Shown one piece after another: positions 44,673-54,686 of a DNA stretch of 64,000 bases (positions are counted from its first letter, which is position 1; each line of letters begins with the position of its first letter). A program made the position numbers and the translations under genes. Below the pieces are notes generated by a model. It made no database searches. It saw only the letters and a program-made list of their open reading frames with translations, and had not been told where the DNA came from. Origin of the DNA: CAZKAP01 sp964552195 (lineage in GTDB: Bacteria > Bacteroidota > Bacteroidia > Flavobacteriales > Flavobacteriaceae). Where the stretch lies: positions 32,730-96,729 of the forward strand of contig CAZKFM010000012.1 of NCBI GenBank assembly GCA_964552195.1. The letters are read 5' to 3'.

Positions 44673-45050
44673 ATGAAGAAGTTCTTCTCATTCCTGGCAT
44701 TGCTCGGTATATTGCTGGCTAGTAACTGCACACAAATACCCGAAAACAATGATCCCATACTCGGCATCTGGGTCCGGAGCGAGTGGGTCGAACAGGACAC
44801 GGAAAAGAGCCGCTCCCGGGTGAAGCGCGAATGGATCTTCAATGATGTATATCTGGGGCGCTATCAGGAGTTCATCGACTATGAGCTGGTGTACTACACT
44901 GATTTCAGCTGGGAGAAAAACCCCAACGGGTATACACTTCATTATTACGGCACGGATAACCCTCCGGTGGAGCTTCACCTGACTCGGCACGAACAGACAG
45001 AACAACTCGAGTATTCCGAAGGAGGCATTTTCGCGCGGCGGGAAGAATAG
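44673..45050 (+). CDS. Small lipoprotein, unknown
   Basis: Not recognised. The 125-residue protein has a lipoprotein signal (MKKFFSFLALLGILLASNC, Cys at residue 19), and a mature part with alternating hydrophobic strands, starting DPILGIWVRSEW, which resembles the first strand of lipocalin-like proteins (GxWxx). The fold assignment is tentative. It ends with its own terminator. Confidence 0.7.
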   Translation: MKKFFSFLALLGILLASNCTQIPENNDPILGIWVRSEWVEQDTEKSRSRVKREWIFNDVYLGRYQEFIDYELVYYTDFSWEKNPNGYTLHYYGTDNPPVELHLTRHEQTEQLEYSEGGIFARREE

Positions 45051-45088
45051 TCCTTTCTGCAATCAATTGGAGAACATCCCTATACATA

Positions 45089-45122
45089 AGCCCCCGGTCT
45101 TTGCAGGCCGGGGGCTCCCTTT
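45089..45122 (+). terminator. Intrinsic terminator after the 44673 lipoprotein gene
   Basis: AGCCCCCGG (45089-45097) pairs with CCGGGGGCT (45108-45116), then CCCTTTT. Confidence 0.78.
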
Positions 45123-45195
45123 TGATGGTTATTTAGCGTGAGTGTTTACTAATGCCAATGGAGGAATATAGTGACTTGTGAGATATCTTAAAAAT

Positions 45196-46209
45196 TTATC
45201 TAAATCCAAAATGAACTCCGGCCGTAACGTTGCTAAACTCCGAGAGCTGATAGTCGGCATGGAACCGGAAAGGACCCAATTTTAGTTTGAAACCAGCCGT
45301 ACCCGTAAATCCACTGTATCGGTTATCGAGGGTAAACGGATCGGTGTAAGTTTGCTGAAAAGGTCCCTGAACGACTTCATAGGTACCCAGCAGAGAGGTC
45401 TCGGCACTTCCGGCCGTGTAGCCCAGTCCCCCGTAAAAATTTATAATCGGCAGTTTGGTCGATACCACGGCACTGAAGTTCCAAACACTGAGTACCTGAT
45501 CGACGCGCTGCCCGGAGCCGGTGACGATATCCGAATTCGTGAAATCATAATCGCCGCTGACCCGGGTGTATCCGATTACACCGGAAACGGCAACCGGCAA
45601 TAATTTATCTGCAGGCAGGTGACTGGTAAATTCGTGTTGTACCCCCGCGCCAATGAGCCCGACCCGGGTCCCCTGAAAGCCAATCTTTGGGAGAAAACGC
45701 GCCTTGATTTCGGTTCCCTTGATCAGCCCTACGGAAGCCTGCAGGTAGCCCGTTGGAACAAAGATGATATCCGACCCCAGACCCGTAGGAAGCTGAAAAT
45801 CGCGACGATCGGCACCACCTACACCTTCCACAAACACTCCTATGCCCTCCTGATCTCCGAGGGCAGTAGATACGGGCTGGGAAACAGGGCCCGAAGCAAA
45901 TTGCAGGTTCTGATAGTCTCCGGTATTGAGGGTAAACTGAGTCTTTTCGGTCTTCCCGTTGAGCCCGCTAACCGTCCCGATTACGGATAACTCGAAGCCT
46001 CCCAGAGGTTTTGCTTTGGCACTGTTATACCAACCCGAAGAGGTAGTAAATACGATGGATTCGTTAAGCGGATCGAAATACGAAGCGCTAAACCTCTGCG
46101 CATCCTCGAGGCCTGCTGCGAATATATTGTTGAGTCCCGATTGGGCATGAATCCCCTGGCAAAAGGACAAAAGCGAAAAGGTAAAGACGTATAAATGAGC
46201 AGTTTTCAT
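45196..46209 (-). CDS. DUF6588 outer membrane beta-barrel protein
   Basis: Secreted protein of 337 residues with a signal peptide ending in IHAQS. The mature chain has alternating strands with aromatic ends (FELSVIGTVS, FNFSAVVSTKLPIINFYGGLGY) and ends in VTAGVHFGFR, a barrel-like terminus. The pattern AGLEDAQRFSASYFDPLNESI matches DUF6588 of Bacteroidota. Function is unknown. It is followed by the terminator of gyrB on the left and starts on its own promoter. Confidence 0.82.
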   Translation of the reverse strand: MKTAHLYVFTFSLLSFCQGIHAQSGLNNIFAAGLEDAQRFSASYFDPLNESIVFTTSSGWYNSAKAKPLGGFELSVIGTVSGLNGKTEKTQFTLNTGDYQNLQFASGPVSQPVSTALGDQEGIGVFVEGVGGADRRDFQLPTGLGSDIIFVPTGYLQASVGLIKGTEIKARFLPKIGFQGTRVGLIGAGVQHEFTSHLPADKLLPVAVSGVIGYTRVSGDYDFTNSDIVTGSGQRVDQVLSVWNFSAVVSTKLPIINFYGGLGYTAGSAETSLLGTYEVVQGPFQQTYTDPFTLDNRYSGFTGTAGFKLKLGPFRFHADYQLSEFSNVTAGVHFGFR

Positions 46210-46242
46210 GGCTTATTCACAGGATTGACACAGGTCGAAACT

Positions 46243-46271
46243 AAAAAACTCGCCCTGTCCGGGCGAGTTTT
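46243..46271 (-). terminator. Intrinsic terminator of gyrB
   Basis: AAAACTCGCCC (46245-46255) pairs with GGGCGAGTTTT (46261-46271) over a 5-nt loop, and the A-rich flank gives a U tract on the minus strand. Confidence 0.83.
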
Positions 46272-46290
46272 TGTTGTGAAACTCAGTATT

Positions 46291-48231
46291 TTATGCGTCT
46301 ATGTTGGCATAAACGGCGTTTTTCTCAATGAACTCCCTGCGCGGTGGAACCTCGTCTCCCATAAGCATGGAAAAGATGCGGTCGGATTCCGTGGCATTTT
46401 CAATGCTTACCCGCCTCAGCGTTCTGAATTCCGGGTTCATGGTCGTATCCCATAGCTGTTCTGCATTCATCTCACCCAGACCCTTGTAGCGCTGCACACT
46501 GGCCCCTCCCTTCATTTCTTCCAGAATGGCGTCTCGCTCCTTATCGTTCCAGGCATATCGACGCTTGTTGCCCTTCTTTACCAAATAAAGGGGTGGGGTG
46601 GCTATATAAATGTGGCCGTTCTCAATCAATTCCCGCATGTAGCGGAAGAAGAATGTCAGGATCAGCGTCTCGATATGACTTCCGTCCACATCCGCATCAC
46701 ACATGATAACCACCTTGTGGTACCTCAAATTATCCAGGTTCAGTGCCTTGCTGTCCTCTTCCGTACCCACAGTTACCCCCAGGGCGGTATATATGTTACG
46801 TATTTCTTCGTTTTCGAACACCTTATGTTGCATGGCCTTTTCGACATTGAGGATCTTACCCCGAAGCGGAAGTATGGCCTGGAAATTCCGGTCGCGGCCT
46901 TGTTTGGCCGTACCCCCTGCCGAATCTCCTTCGACCAGGAACACCTCGCTTTTGGCCGGATCCTGTTCACTGCAGTCCGTTAGTTTACCCGGCAATCCTC
47001 CACCCGTGCCTATGCTCTTACGCTGAACCATCTTCCTTGCATTCTCTGCGGCATGACGGGCCGTCGCGGCCAGGACCACCTTCTCAACGATCTTCTTGGC
47101 ATCCTTCGGATTCTCCTCCAGATAATTGGTAAGCATTTCGGAAACGGCCTGGCTGACTGCACTACTCACTTCGCGATTGCCCAGTTTGGTCTTGGTTTGT
47201 CCCTCGAACTGGGGCTCGGCCACTTTTACCGATACAATAGCCGTGAGGCCTTCCCGGAAATCGTCCCCGGAAATCTCAAACTTAACCTTGTCCAGCATGC
47301 CCGAAGAATCGGCGTATTTCTTCAGCGTGGTCGTGAGACCGCGGCGGAATCCTGAAAGGTGTGTACCTCCTTCGGCTGTATTGATGTTGTTGACGTAGGA
47401 ATGAAGGTTCTCGGTAAAGCCCGTATTGTAACCCATGGCCACTTCCACAGGTATCCCATTCTTCTCGCCTTCCATGGCGATGACGTCTTCAATCAGGGAT
47501 TCTCTGGTATTCTCCAGGAATTGTATGAACTCGACGAGGCCCTTTTCTGAAAAGAAGGAATCCTGCCTATATTCACCCTTATCGTCCTTGTGCCGCTTGT
47601 CGAGTATCGAAATTCGCACCCCTTTGTTCAGGTAGGAGAGTTCTCGCATGTGGTTGGCCAATATGTCATAGCTGTACTCGATGGACTGGGTAAAAATGGT
47701 ACGGTCGGGATGGAAGGTCACCTCCGTTCCCCGGTCGGTCGAGTCCCCTACCGTTTTCACCGGGTACAGGGCCTTGCCCCGCTCGTATTCCTGCTGCCAG
47801 ATTTTACCATCCCTGTATACCGTGGCTTTTAGGGTATCGGAGAGTGCATTCACACAGGATACACCTACCCCGTGCAGTCCTCCGGAAACTTTATAGGAAT
47901 CTTTGTCGAATTTACCGCCTGCCCCAATTTTGGTCATGACCACTTCCAGGGCGGAAACGCCTTCTTTCTTATGAATTCCAACGGGTATTCCACGTCCATT
48001 ATCCCTTACGGTTATCGAGTTGTCCTCGTTAATGATTATGCTGATCTCGTCGCAATGTCCGCCCATCGCCTCGTCGATGGAATTGTCCACTACCTCATAC
48101 ACCAGGTGGTGCAGACCACGGGTACCCACATCCCCGATGTACATCGAGGGTCGCATCCGGACATGTTCCATGCCCTCAAGGGCCTGAATGCTGTCCTCCG
48201 AGTAGGAATTCATCTTCTTTTCTTCGCTCAT
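46291..48231 (-). CDS. gyrB: DNA gyrase subunit B
   Basis: ATPase subunit of gyrase, which introduces negative supercoils. The 646-residue protein starts MSEEKKMNSYSEDSIQAL. It has the ATP-binding region (VDNSIDEA, DNGRGIPV, GLHGVGVS), the TOPRIM domain (EGDSAGG, and DADVDGSHI), and the C-terminal PLYLVKKG block. The ATG at 48231 is chosen because a TATATTTG promoter element (48275-48268) lies right upstream and would overlap the longer form starting at 48270. Confidence 0.97.
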   Translation of the reverse strand: MSEEKKMNSYSEDSIQALEGMEHVRMRPSMYIGDVGTRGLHHLVYEVVDNSIDEAMGGHCDEISIIINEDNSITVRDNGRGIPVGIHKKEGVSALEVVMTKIGAGGKFDKDSYKVSGGLHGVGVSCVNALSDTLKATVYRDGKIWQQEYERGKALYPVKTVGDSTDRGTEVTFHPDRTIFTQSIEYSYDILANHMRELSYLNKGVRISILDKRHKDDKGEYRQDSFFSEKGLVEFIQFLENTRESLIEDVIAMEGEKNGIPVEVAMGYNTGFTENLHSYVNNINTAEGGTHLSGFRRGLTTTLKKYADSSGMLDKVKFEISGDDFREGLTAIVSVKVAEPQFEGQTKTKLGNREVSSAVSQAVSEMLTNYLEENPKDAKKIVEKVVLAATARHAAENARKMVQRKSIGTGGGLPGKLTDCSEQDPAKSEVFLVEGDSAGGTAKQGRDRNFQAILPLRGKILNVEKAMQHKVFENEEIRNIYTALGVTVGTEEDSKALNLDNLRYHKVVIMCDADVDGSHIETLILTFFFRYMRELIENGHIYIATPPLYLVKKGNKRRYAWNDKERDAILEEMKGGASVQRYKGLGEMNAEQLWDTTMNPEFRTLRRVSIENATESDRIFSMLMGDEVPPRREFIEKNAVYANIDA

Positions 48232-48267
48232 AAACTGCTGTGAAATTTCGGCAAAAATTAAATCTGA

Positions 48268-48275
48268 CAAATATA
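48268..48275 (-). promoter_or_regulatory. Probable promoter -7 element of gyrB
   Basis: TATATTTG on the minus strand, about 37 bp upstream of the chosen gyrB start, fits TAnnTTTG. The upstream TTG is weak or absent, so confidence is limited. Confidence 0.45.
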
Positions 48276-48414
48276 GCTAAAAGCCAGTAAATATGCACGT
48301 TTTGAGCGTTTAAACCCCTCAAGTTATCAACACGAAACTGTGGAAAATGACCCTGCCCGAAGAACCGTAGGGGAAAGTGGGTCAACCTACAGTTTCAGGA
48401 GCGTGGAACATCGG

Positions 48415-48447
48415 AAAACCCGGGAGACCGCAACATGGGCTCCCGGG
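48415..48447 (-). terminator. Intrinsic terminator of asnB
   Basis: CCCGGGAG (48419-48426) pairs with CTCCCGGG (48440-48447). Four A residues at 48415-48418 give a U tract on the minus strand. It lies 16-48 bases downstream of the asnB stop codon. Confidence 0.75.
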
Positions 48448-48462
48448 CCATTTCCTTCCCAA

Positions 48463-50136
48463 CTAAATCTCTTTGTAGGCGTCCTCGTGGACACTGGCTA
48501 TGGCACGCCCCGAGGGTTCATTCATATTTCTGAATGCGGCATCCCATTCCAGAGCAATACGTGTGCTGCAGGCCACTGAGGGCTCCTGGGGAACACTCAA
48601 GGCAGCGGCCTCGGAAGGGAAGTGTTTCTCGAACAGGGAGCGGTAGTAGTACTCTTCTTTATTCTGCGGAGTCTGAACAGGGAAAGTGAATCGGGCGTTC
48701 TGCAGCTGCTCGTCGGTCACCATCTCGTTCACTACACGCTTCAGCGTATCGATCCAACCATAGCCCACTCCATCGGAGAACTGCTCTTTCTGCCTCCAGG
48801 CCACCTCCTGCGGCAGGTACGATTCGAAGGCCTTGCGGACCACCCACTTCTCCATCCGTTCCGGGGTAATCATCTTGTCGGCCGGGTTAATGCGCATGGC
48901 CACATCGATGAACTCTTTGTCCAGGAAGGGCACCCTCCCTTCTATGCCCCAGGCCGCCAAAGATTTGTTGGCCCTGAGGCAATCGTACATATGGAGTTTG
49001 CTCAGCTTGCGAACGGTCTCTTCGTGAAATTCCCTGGCATTGGGTGCCTTGTGGAAATACAGGTATCCCCCAAACAACTCGTCCGCCCCCTCACCGGAAA
49101 GTACCATTTTGATGCCCATGGATTTAATTACCCGGGCCATGAGGTACATGGGGGTGGAGGCACGAATGGTGGTCATGTCGTAGGTCTCCAGCTGATAGAT
49201 CACGTCACTGATGGCATCAAGACCTTCCTGTATGGTGAACTTGATTTCGTGGTGAACGGTACCGATCTTGTCGGCCACCTTCCTGGCTGCTGCCAGGTCC
49301 GGTGAACCTTCCAGGCCGACGGAAAAGGAATGAAGGCGCGGCCACCAGGCCTCAGTGGTGTCGTCACTCTCGATGCGCTTCTGGGCAAACTTCCGGGCAA
49401 TGGCAGAGGTAACCGAGGAATCCAATCCACCGGAGAGCAGTACCCCATAGGGGACATCCGACATCAGCTGTCGGTGTACCGCATCCTCCATGGCCTGACG
49501 CAACTCCGCTATGCTGGTAGGATTGTCCTTGACGGAATCGTACTCCATCCAGTCCCGGTTGTACCAGCGTACCGGGGCATCATCCCCGCTAATGAGGTAA
49601 TGTCCGGGTGGAAACAACTCTATCCGGGGACACTGGCCTTCAAGCGCCTTAAGTTCGGATGCCACATAGAATGTACCGTTGCGGTCCCAACCCATGTACA
49701 AAGGGATAATGCCCATGTGGTCGCGCGCAATAAGATAGGTGTCTGTGTCCTGATCGTACAGGGCAAACGCGAAGATGCCGTTGAGTTCGTTCAGAAAATG
49801 TACTCCCAGTTTCTCATAAAGACACAGGATCACTTCGCAATCCGACTCCGTCTTGAAGGCATACCCTTCTCCATAAGCCTTTCTGAGCTCCCGGTGGTTG
49901 TATATCTCACCGTTTGCCGCCAGTATTTTTGTTCCCGATGGGCTGGTCAGGGGTTGCTTACCCGAGGCGGGGTCCACGATGGCCAGTCTTTCGTGAGCAA
50001 GTATGGCGGTATCCGAGCTGTGAATCCCACTCCAGTCGGGTCCGCGGTGCCGCAGCCGACGGGACAGTTCCAGAATTCGGGGCCGGAGGTCTTCCGCCTT
50101 TTCCTTTAGTTCGAATGCACAAACAATTCCACACAT
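48463..50136 (-). CDS. asnB: Asparagine synthase (glutamine-hydrolysing)
   Basis: Makes asparagine from aspartate, ATP and glutamine. The N-terminal nucleophile is Cys2 (MCGIVCAF), followed by the class II amidotransferase domain with RGPDWSG and NGEIYNH. The synthetase half has the PP-loop SGGLDSSV near residue 235 and the SGEGADELFGGYLYF block. The 557-residue length is typical of AsnB. It is monocistronic, with its own terminator. Confidence 0.96.
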   Translation of the reverse strand: MCGIVCAFELKEKAEDLRPRILELSRRLRHRGPDWSGIHSSDTAILAHERLAIVDPASGKQPLTSPSGTKILAANGEIYNHRELRKAYGEGYAFKTESDCEVILCLYEKLGVHFLNELNGIFAFALYDQDTDTYLIARDHMGIIPLYMGWDRNGTFYVASELKALEGQCPRIELFPPGHYLISGDDAPVRWYNRDWMEYDSVKDNPTSIAELRQAMEDAVHRQLMSDVPYGVLLSGGLDSSVTSAIARKFAQKRIESDDTTEAWWPRLHSFSVGLEGSPDLAAARKVADKIGTVHHEIKFTIQEGLDAISDVIYQLETYDMTTIRASTPMYLMARVIKSMGIKMVLSGEGADELFGGYLYFHKAPNAREFHEETVRKLSKLHMYDCLRANKSLAAWGIEGRVPFLDKEFIDVAMRINPADKMITPERMEKWVVRKAFESYLPQEVAWRQKEQFSDGVGYGWIDTLKRVVNEMVTDEQLQNARFTFPVQTPQNKEEYYYRSLFEKHFPSEAAALSVPQEPSVACSTRIALEWDAAFRNMNEPSGRAIASVHEDAYKEI

Positions 50137-50300
50137 AGGGTTTCGGTTTGGAAGCTAATAAAGAACCCTATTCAATAGAAAGGAAACTCAAAGTGGCGAA
50201 TGCTTACATTTTAAAACTAATAAGAAGTGTTTTCTCAGCTTTCGTAATCCACTTACCGAATTACTCTGAAGAATGGGGGTGGTACGCCGAACGGGCAAAT

Positions 50301-51935
50301 CTACTTCTGGGTATAGACCGGTTCTCCGGCGATGTAGACCCGGGTGGCCCGAATCGCAGGTATCTCGGATTCCGGGACGACCATAGGATCGGCGCTGAGT
50401 ACCGTAAAATCCGCCCATTTCCCGGGCTCTATGCTCCCCTTTTCATTTTCCTCGAAGTTCGAATAGGCCGGCCAGATGGTCATCCCTTTCAGGGTTTCTT
50501 CTCTAGTCAGAGCCTCTTCCATACGGTATCCATCTTCCGGGTATCCTTTTAGATCCTTGCGGGCCACCGCCGCATAGAAGGTATACATGGGATTGACCTG
50601 CTCCACGGGGAAGTCCGTCCCGAGTGGAAGAACGCCAGCCTGATTCAGCAGGGTCTTGTACGCATAGGCTCCTTTGATACGTTCAGGCCCAAGCCGGTCC
50701 TCTGCCCAATACATATCGCTGGTCGCGTGGGTGGGCTGGACGGAAGGCAGTATGTTCTTGGAGAAATACTGCAGGTCATTCTCCAAATCGACGACCTGGG
50801 AGTGTTCGTTTTTCCATCTCCTGTCAGGTCTGTCTTGGAGGAGGTCGTGATAGGTCTTAAGCACGAGATAATTGGCGGAATCCCCTATGGCATGAGTGTT
50901 CATCTGGAAGTCCGACTCGGCTATCTGTCCGGCCAATTGCACAAAGGCAGCCGGGGTAATAATGTTTTCCCCGTAGTGCCCATCCTGATCCGAATACGGC
51001 TGCTTCAGGGTAGCGCCGCGGGAACCCAGGGCACCGTCCACATAGACCTTGAAGGAGGTAACATTCAAACGATCGGTCCTGTATGGCCCTGTGGAGAGGT
51101 AGTGGTTGACGTTAGAAGGGGTATTCCTAATCATCGCATATACCCTTATTTTCAGGTCTCCGGACTGCTGCAGGCTGTCAATCAGTTCGATCTGTTCGCG
51201 TGGCAGTCCCGCATCGTTAACCGTGGTCAGACCGTTCTCCAGACAGATATCCTGTGCCCTGAGTATCGCCTGAGTAAGTTCTTCCCGTGTGGGCTCGGGT
51301 AGGACACGATCAATGCGACCCATGGGTCCATCGACCAGAACCCCGCTGGGTTCTCCGTCCTTCACGATAATAGTTCCACCCCTGGCTCGCGTTTCTGCGT
51401 TTATACCCGCCATTTCCAACGCCTTCTTGTTGACCAGATAGGCATGGCCATCGACGCGTTCGAGCACTACCGGACGATCTGGAAACAATCGGGATAGCTC
51501 TTCATTGTCCGGAAACTCCTTAACCTCCCAATCGTTCTGGTCCCAGCCCCGGCCCCTGATGACCTGAGGGCCGTATACACTGTCAAATACCTGTACCCGC
51601 TGCAACACCTCATCCATACTGCCGGTACCGACCAAGTCGGCTATGAATTCGTTTTGCCCCAATCCGACAAAATGGCAATGGGCATCGATAAGACCAGGCA
51701 GCAACGTGGCCCCTTTGGCATCGAACATCTCCTTGGCCTCATACGCATCGAAAAGAGTCGCTTTCTCGGAAACCTCGACGATCCTTCCATCCCGGATGGC
51801 CACACAACACGCTTTGGGCATATCCTCATTTACCGTGTAGATGTTCGCGTTGTAGATGATCAGGTCGACGGGTTGCTTCTGACAGGAAGTTGCCAGCAGG
51901 GCCAGCATTCCCAAAAGGGGTAGTATTCGCTTCAT
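50301..51935 (-). CDS. Amidohydrolase lipoprotein (YtcJ-like)
   Basis: Metal-dependent hydrolase of 544 residues. The lipoprotein signal ends LLATSC. The first metal motif is DAHCHFVGLG (the HxH pair), later metal-ligand regions are NTHAIGDSAN and LGTDFPVEQV, and the end PGKWADFTVLSADPM is the standard amidohydrolase composite-domain close. The YtcJ-like subgroup acts on amides or ureas of unknown type. The ATG at 51935 is preferred over 51971. A TTGG-N17-TATCTTTC promoter-like pair sits just upstream. Confidence 0.9.
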   Translation of the reverse strand: MKRILPLLGMLALLATSCQKQPVDLIIYNANIYTVNEDMPKACCVAIRDGRIVEVSEKATLFDAYEAKEMFDAKGATLLPGLIDAHCHFVGLGQNEFIADLVGTGSMDEVLQRVQVFDSVYGPQVIRGRGWDQNDWEVKEFPDNEELSRLFPDRPVVLERVDGHAYLVNKKALEMAGINAETRARGGTIIVKDGEPSGVLVDGPMGRIDRVLPEPTREELTQAILRAQDICLENGLTTVNDAGLPREQIELIDSLQQSGDLKIRVYAMIRNTPSNVNHYLSTGPYRTDRLNVTSFKVYVDGALGSRGATLKQPYSDQDGHYGENIITPAAFVQLAGQIAESDFQMNTHAIGDSANYLVLKTYHDLLQDRPDRRWKNEHSQVVDLENDLQYFSKNILPSVQPTHATSDMYWAEDRLGPERIKGAYAYKTLLNQAGVLPLGTDFPVEQVNPMYTFYAAVARKDLKGYPEDGYRMEEALTREETLKGMTIWPAYSNFEENEKGSIEPGKWADFTVLSADPMVVPESEIPAIRATRVYIAGEPVYTQK

Positions 51936-51980
51936 GGTTTTTGAAAGATACGGCATTTTGTCGGTTGCCAATCCCGTTCT

Positions 51981-53120
51981 TTATTTCCGGTTCCGGCGCC
52001 TGAGCACAAATTCTGCCCTGCGGTTTAACTGCCTCCCCGTGTTGGTTTCATTGGGAGCGACCGGTCTTAGGCTCCCATAGGCCTCCACGTGTATGCGATG
52101 TGGCGCTATCCCTAATTTACCGAGTTCATCGGCTATGCGTCGGGCGCGCTTAAGAGCCAGGTTCTGATTATAAAGGTCTTTCCCCAAACCGTCGGTATGC
52201 CCGGCTATATAAATATGGTAATCCGGCCGTTCCCTGAGGTAGTAGTACATATTGCGGACGTCTTCCTTTCCGATACTGTCGATTTCGTAACGGTCGAACT
52301 CGAACAGTATGTCCTTGAAAACATAGGTAGTATCCAACTGATAGGAGGGTTGCGGCCGGCCGGACTCCACCCCGAAAAGGGTCAGGCCATCCAGATAGTA
52401 GTAAGCACCGGGTTTGCCCCCGCGAGGATGGTTATACAGGACGCTCAGGCTGTCATTGCGAAAATTGCCCACAACGAGGTAACGCTCGAACCCCTGAGCC
52501 CTGTAGTGAAACTCCACTTCCTCCCAGTCCGTCGATCCTTTGTGAAGAGGAGCTACTTCCACCTCGCTAAGACTCTTTCGGAGCCCGGCTATTGAATCCA
52601 GCATTTCGGGAGTTATAACCGTCTTGATGGGGAACTTAAGAGGCCGGTCAGTAAAGAGAAAACCCAGATTGCCCACGGCGTCCCTGGAGCGTTCGGCCAG
52701 GCTGATGCTCAGCTTGAGTTGATATACCGAATCCTTCAGCATTCGCTTTCGCAGACCTACCTGTATGTATTCCCGGTAGTCCTTGGGTGCCCAAAGGTAC
52801 ATACCGGCATAAGCCTTACCGCTGCGGGGTTCCTGATGGCCATTGTAGTTAGAGGGTACGGTCATGATCCGACTGCAGCCACTAAAGTAGTCTGTACTGC
52901 CCTCGGTAGGGGAACTCCAGTACCGAACGTCCCGATCGAAGCTACCCAGTCGACTGGGACAGTTCCGGTATTCTTCAAAACCCGGATTTTTTATAAGGTT
53001 GTCGATAAGAGACCGCTGGGCCCTGAGGTGCGGGCTAACTAATACCAGGCACAGCACAGAAACCGAAACGGTGGTTCGTTGGATCCATTTAGCCCATATG
53101 CCGAAAGGAGGTATCACCAT
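51981..53120 (-). CDS. OmpA family outer membrane protein
   Basis: Exported protein of 379 residues that ends in an OmpA-like peptidoglycan-binding domain: YHIYIAGHTDGLGKDLYNQNLALKRAR and GRQLNRRAEFVL carry the conserved Asp and Arg that bind diaminopimelate. The N-terminal part looks like a carbohydrate-binding-like or discoidin-like beta-sandwich (LIKNPGFEEYRNCP). The signal peptide is MVIPPFGIWAKW... with cleavage near LRAQ. It probably anchors the outer membrane to the cell wall. Confidence 0.9.
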   Translation of the reverse strand: MVIPPFGIWAKWIQRTTVSVSVLCLVLVSPHLRAQRSLIDNLIKNPGFEEYRNCPSRLGSFDRDVRYWSSPTEGSTDYFSGCSRIMTVPSNYNGHQEPRSGKAYAGMYLWAPKDYREYIQVGLRKRMLKDSVYQLKLSISLAERSRDAVGNLGFLFTDRPLKFPIKTVITPEMLDSIAGLRKSLSEVEVAPLHKGSTDWEEVEFHYRAQGFERYLVVGNFRNDSLSVLYNHPRGGKPGAYYYLDGLTLFGVESGRPQPSYQLDTTYVFKDILFEFDRYEIDSIGKEDVRNMYYYLRERPDYHIYIAGHTDGLGKDLYNQNLALKRARRIADELGKLGIAPHRIHVEAYGSLRPVAPNETNTGRQLNRRAEFVLRRRNRK

Positions 53121-53195
53121 TTAAAGATGTCTTAAACGCAATAAATGTAAGGAACGTACCTCAAGCAGCTCTGCAGCACCCGACCATCCCCATTC

Positions 53196-54548
53196 TTAAC
53201 TCGAAATCTCGCCCCGGGGTTGCGGATTGTTCGCCCTTACTCCGCCTATGGCGAGAATCAGCAGAACCAATGCACAGAAAATCGAAATGAATCGGTAGGT
53301 GCCAAACTGCCCATACACCCAACTGAACATGCTGGGAGCCAAGGCACTGCTGAACACCAAAAACGACTGTATGCGGCCGCTGATGGCTCCGAGATGCGTT
53401 CGACCGTAAAAACGGGGCCATACTATGGAATTCAGGACCGCAAAGAACCCACCCAACATCCCCATACCCGCTATTAGCAGCAAGTAGCCGAAATACGTGT
53501 TAAGGAAGTACAGGCCGGAAGTAGCCAGGCAGCCCCCTATGATCATGGCGTACAGATACCGTTTCAGTGAAACATAATCACTGAGAAAATTAAACAGGGT
53601 GGAAACGGAAACCGAAACTACAGCGGCAGGCAGGAATAGCGCAATGGCCTTCTCTTTCTCCCAGCCCACACTTCCGAAAACCGAGACCACGTGAAAGGTA
53701 AGCCCGGTAATGAAGAAACTGTTAAACGCGAGTATTAGTCCGTATACCCAGAAGGCCCGAGTTGCCCGTGCTTCCTTCAGCGTAAACTGGCGGGCGAGGC
53801 GCTTGAATTGCAGACCCTGATCGGAATCGGTCGCCGGCTTACTTCCATCGGGCAGGAGACCAAATTCCTCCGGCCGATCGCGGTAGAACGTCCAGACCAA
53901 TACGCTGGCACCCATCAGTCCTACAGACATCCACCTCCAGGCCCAGTCCCACTGCCAGTGCTCGACCAGGGCGTTGAGCCACAACGGAGCGGAACTGAAA
54001 CCAAATGATAAGGCTACACTGGTAAAGGCATTGACCTTCCCCCGGTTCTGATCGAACCAGATCATGATCATGTTTCGGCTGGAAAGGGTGAGTACTCCCT
54101 GACCGCAAAAGCGGATCAGGCAAAACAGCACGCACATCATGGCGAAGGTAAATCCGATGGATTCTAAACCGAAATATGTGTTGATCTCACGGCTTATTAT
54201 TGCTGAAAACGAGCAGAGTGCAATGGATAACGAAAGTCCGAGTACCGCACCGAAGGCTACTTTTCGCGCACCAAACCGGTCGAACCACTTGCCCGCTCTG
54301 CCGAGGAGTAGCGAACTCGCAATAGTCCCGATCGCATAGGCATTACTGAATTCGCTACGGGTAAGTCCGAGTGCATCCTTCACCGGATCGGTAAAGACCG
54401 AAACCCCAATGGTCTGCCCCGGAATACTTAGCCAAACTCCGAGGGTGCCTACCAGGACGATGACGTATCCGTAAAAAAACCCAAACCGTTCGGGCCGGAC
54501 ACCGATTTCCAACTTGTTTTTACCTAAATGGCCTCCTCCTTTTTGCAT
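53196..54548 (-). CDS. MFS transporter
   Basis: Major facilitator of 450 residues with twelve predicted transmembrane helices. The loop between helices 2 and 3 has GRAGKWFDRFGARKV, the MFS signature, and the pattern PGQTIGVSVFTDP in helix 1 and 2 resembles the monocarboxylate or oxalate/formate branch. Substrate is not known. It reads away from ftsE. Confidence 0.9.
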   Translation of the reverse strand: MQKGGGHLGKNKLEIGVRPERFGFFYGYVIVLVGTLGVWLSIPGQTIGVSVFTDPVKDALGLTRSEFSNAYAIGTIASSLLLGRAGKWFDRFGARKVAFGAVLGLSLSIALCSFSAIISREINTYFGLESIGFTFAMMCVLFCLIRFCGQGVLTLSSRNMIMIWFDQNRGKVNAFTSVALSFGFSSAPLWLNALVEHWQWDWAWRWMSVGLMGASVLVWTFYRDRPEEFGLLPDGSKPATDSDQGLQFKRLARQFTLKEARATRAFWVYGLILAFNSFFITGLTFHVVSVFGSVGWEKEKAIALFLPAAVVSVSVSTLFNFLSDYVSLKRYLYAMIIGGCLATSGLYFLNTYFGYLLLIAGMGMLGGFFAVLNSIVWPRFYGRTHLGAISGRIQSFLVFSSALAPSMFSWVYGQFGTYRFISIFCALVLLILAIGGVRANNPQPRGEISS

Positions 54549-54686
54549 AGCCGGCCAAATGTAAGCCTACTGTCTCGCTCAGCCTAATCAAGGCCCTCAA
54601 TCATTGGAGCGAACTTCGTACTTTTAAGCTGTGAACCGGGCGTCAACTGCCTGTGGTTCCGAATTTCACTAAATAGTACACATCCC

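Noticed and set aside
50148..50552. Plus-strand frame between asnB and the amidohydrolase
   Set aside because: Most of it is antisense to the conserved end of the amidohydrolase, and the upstream part looks like a promoter region for asnB.
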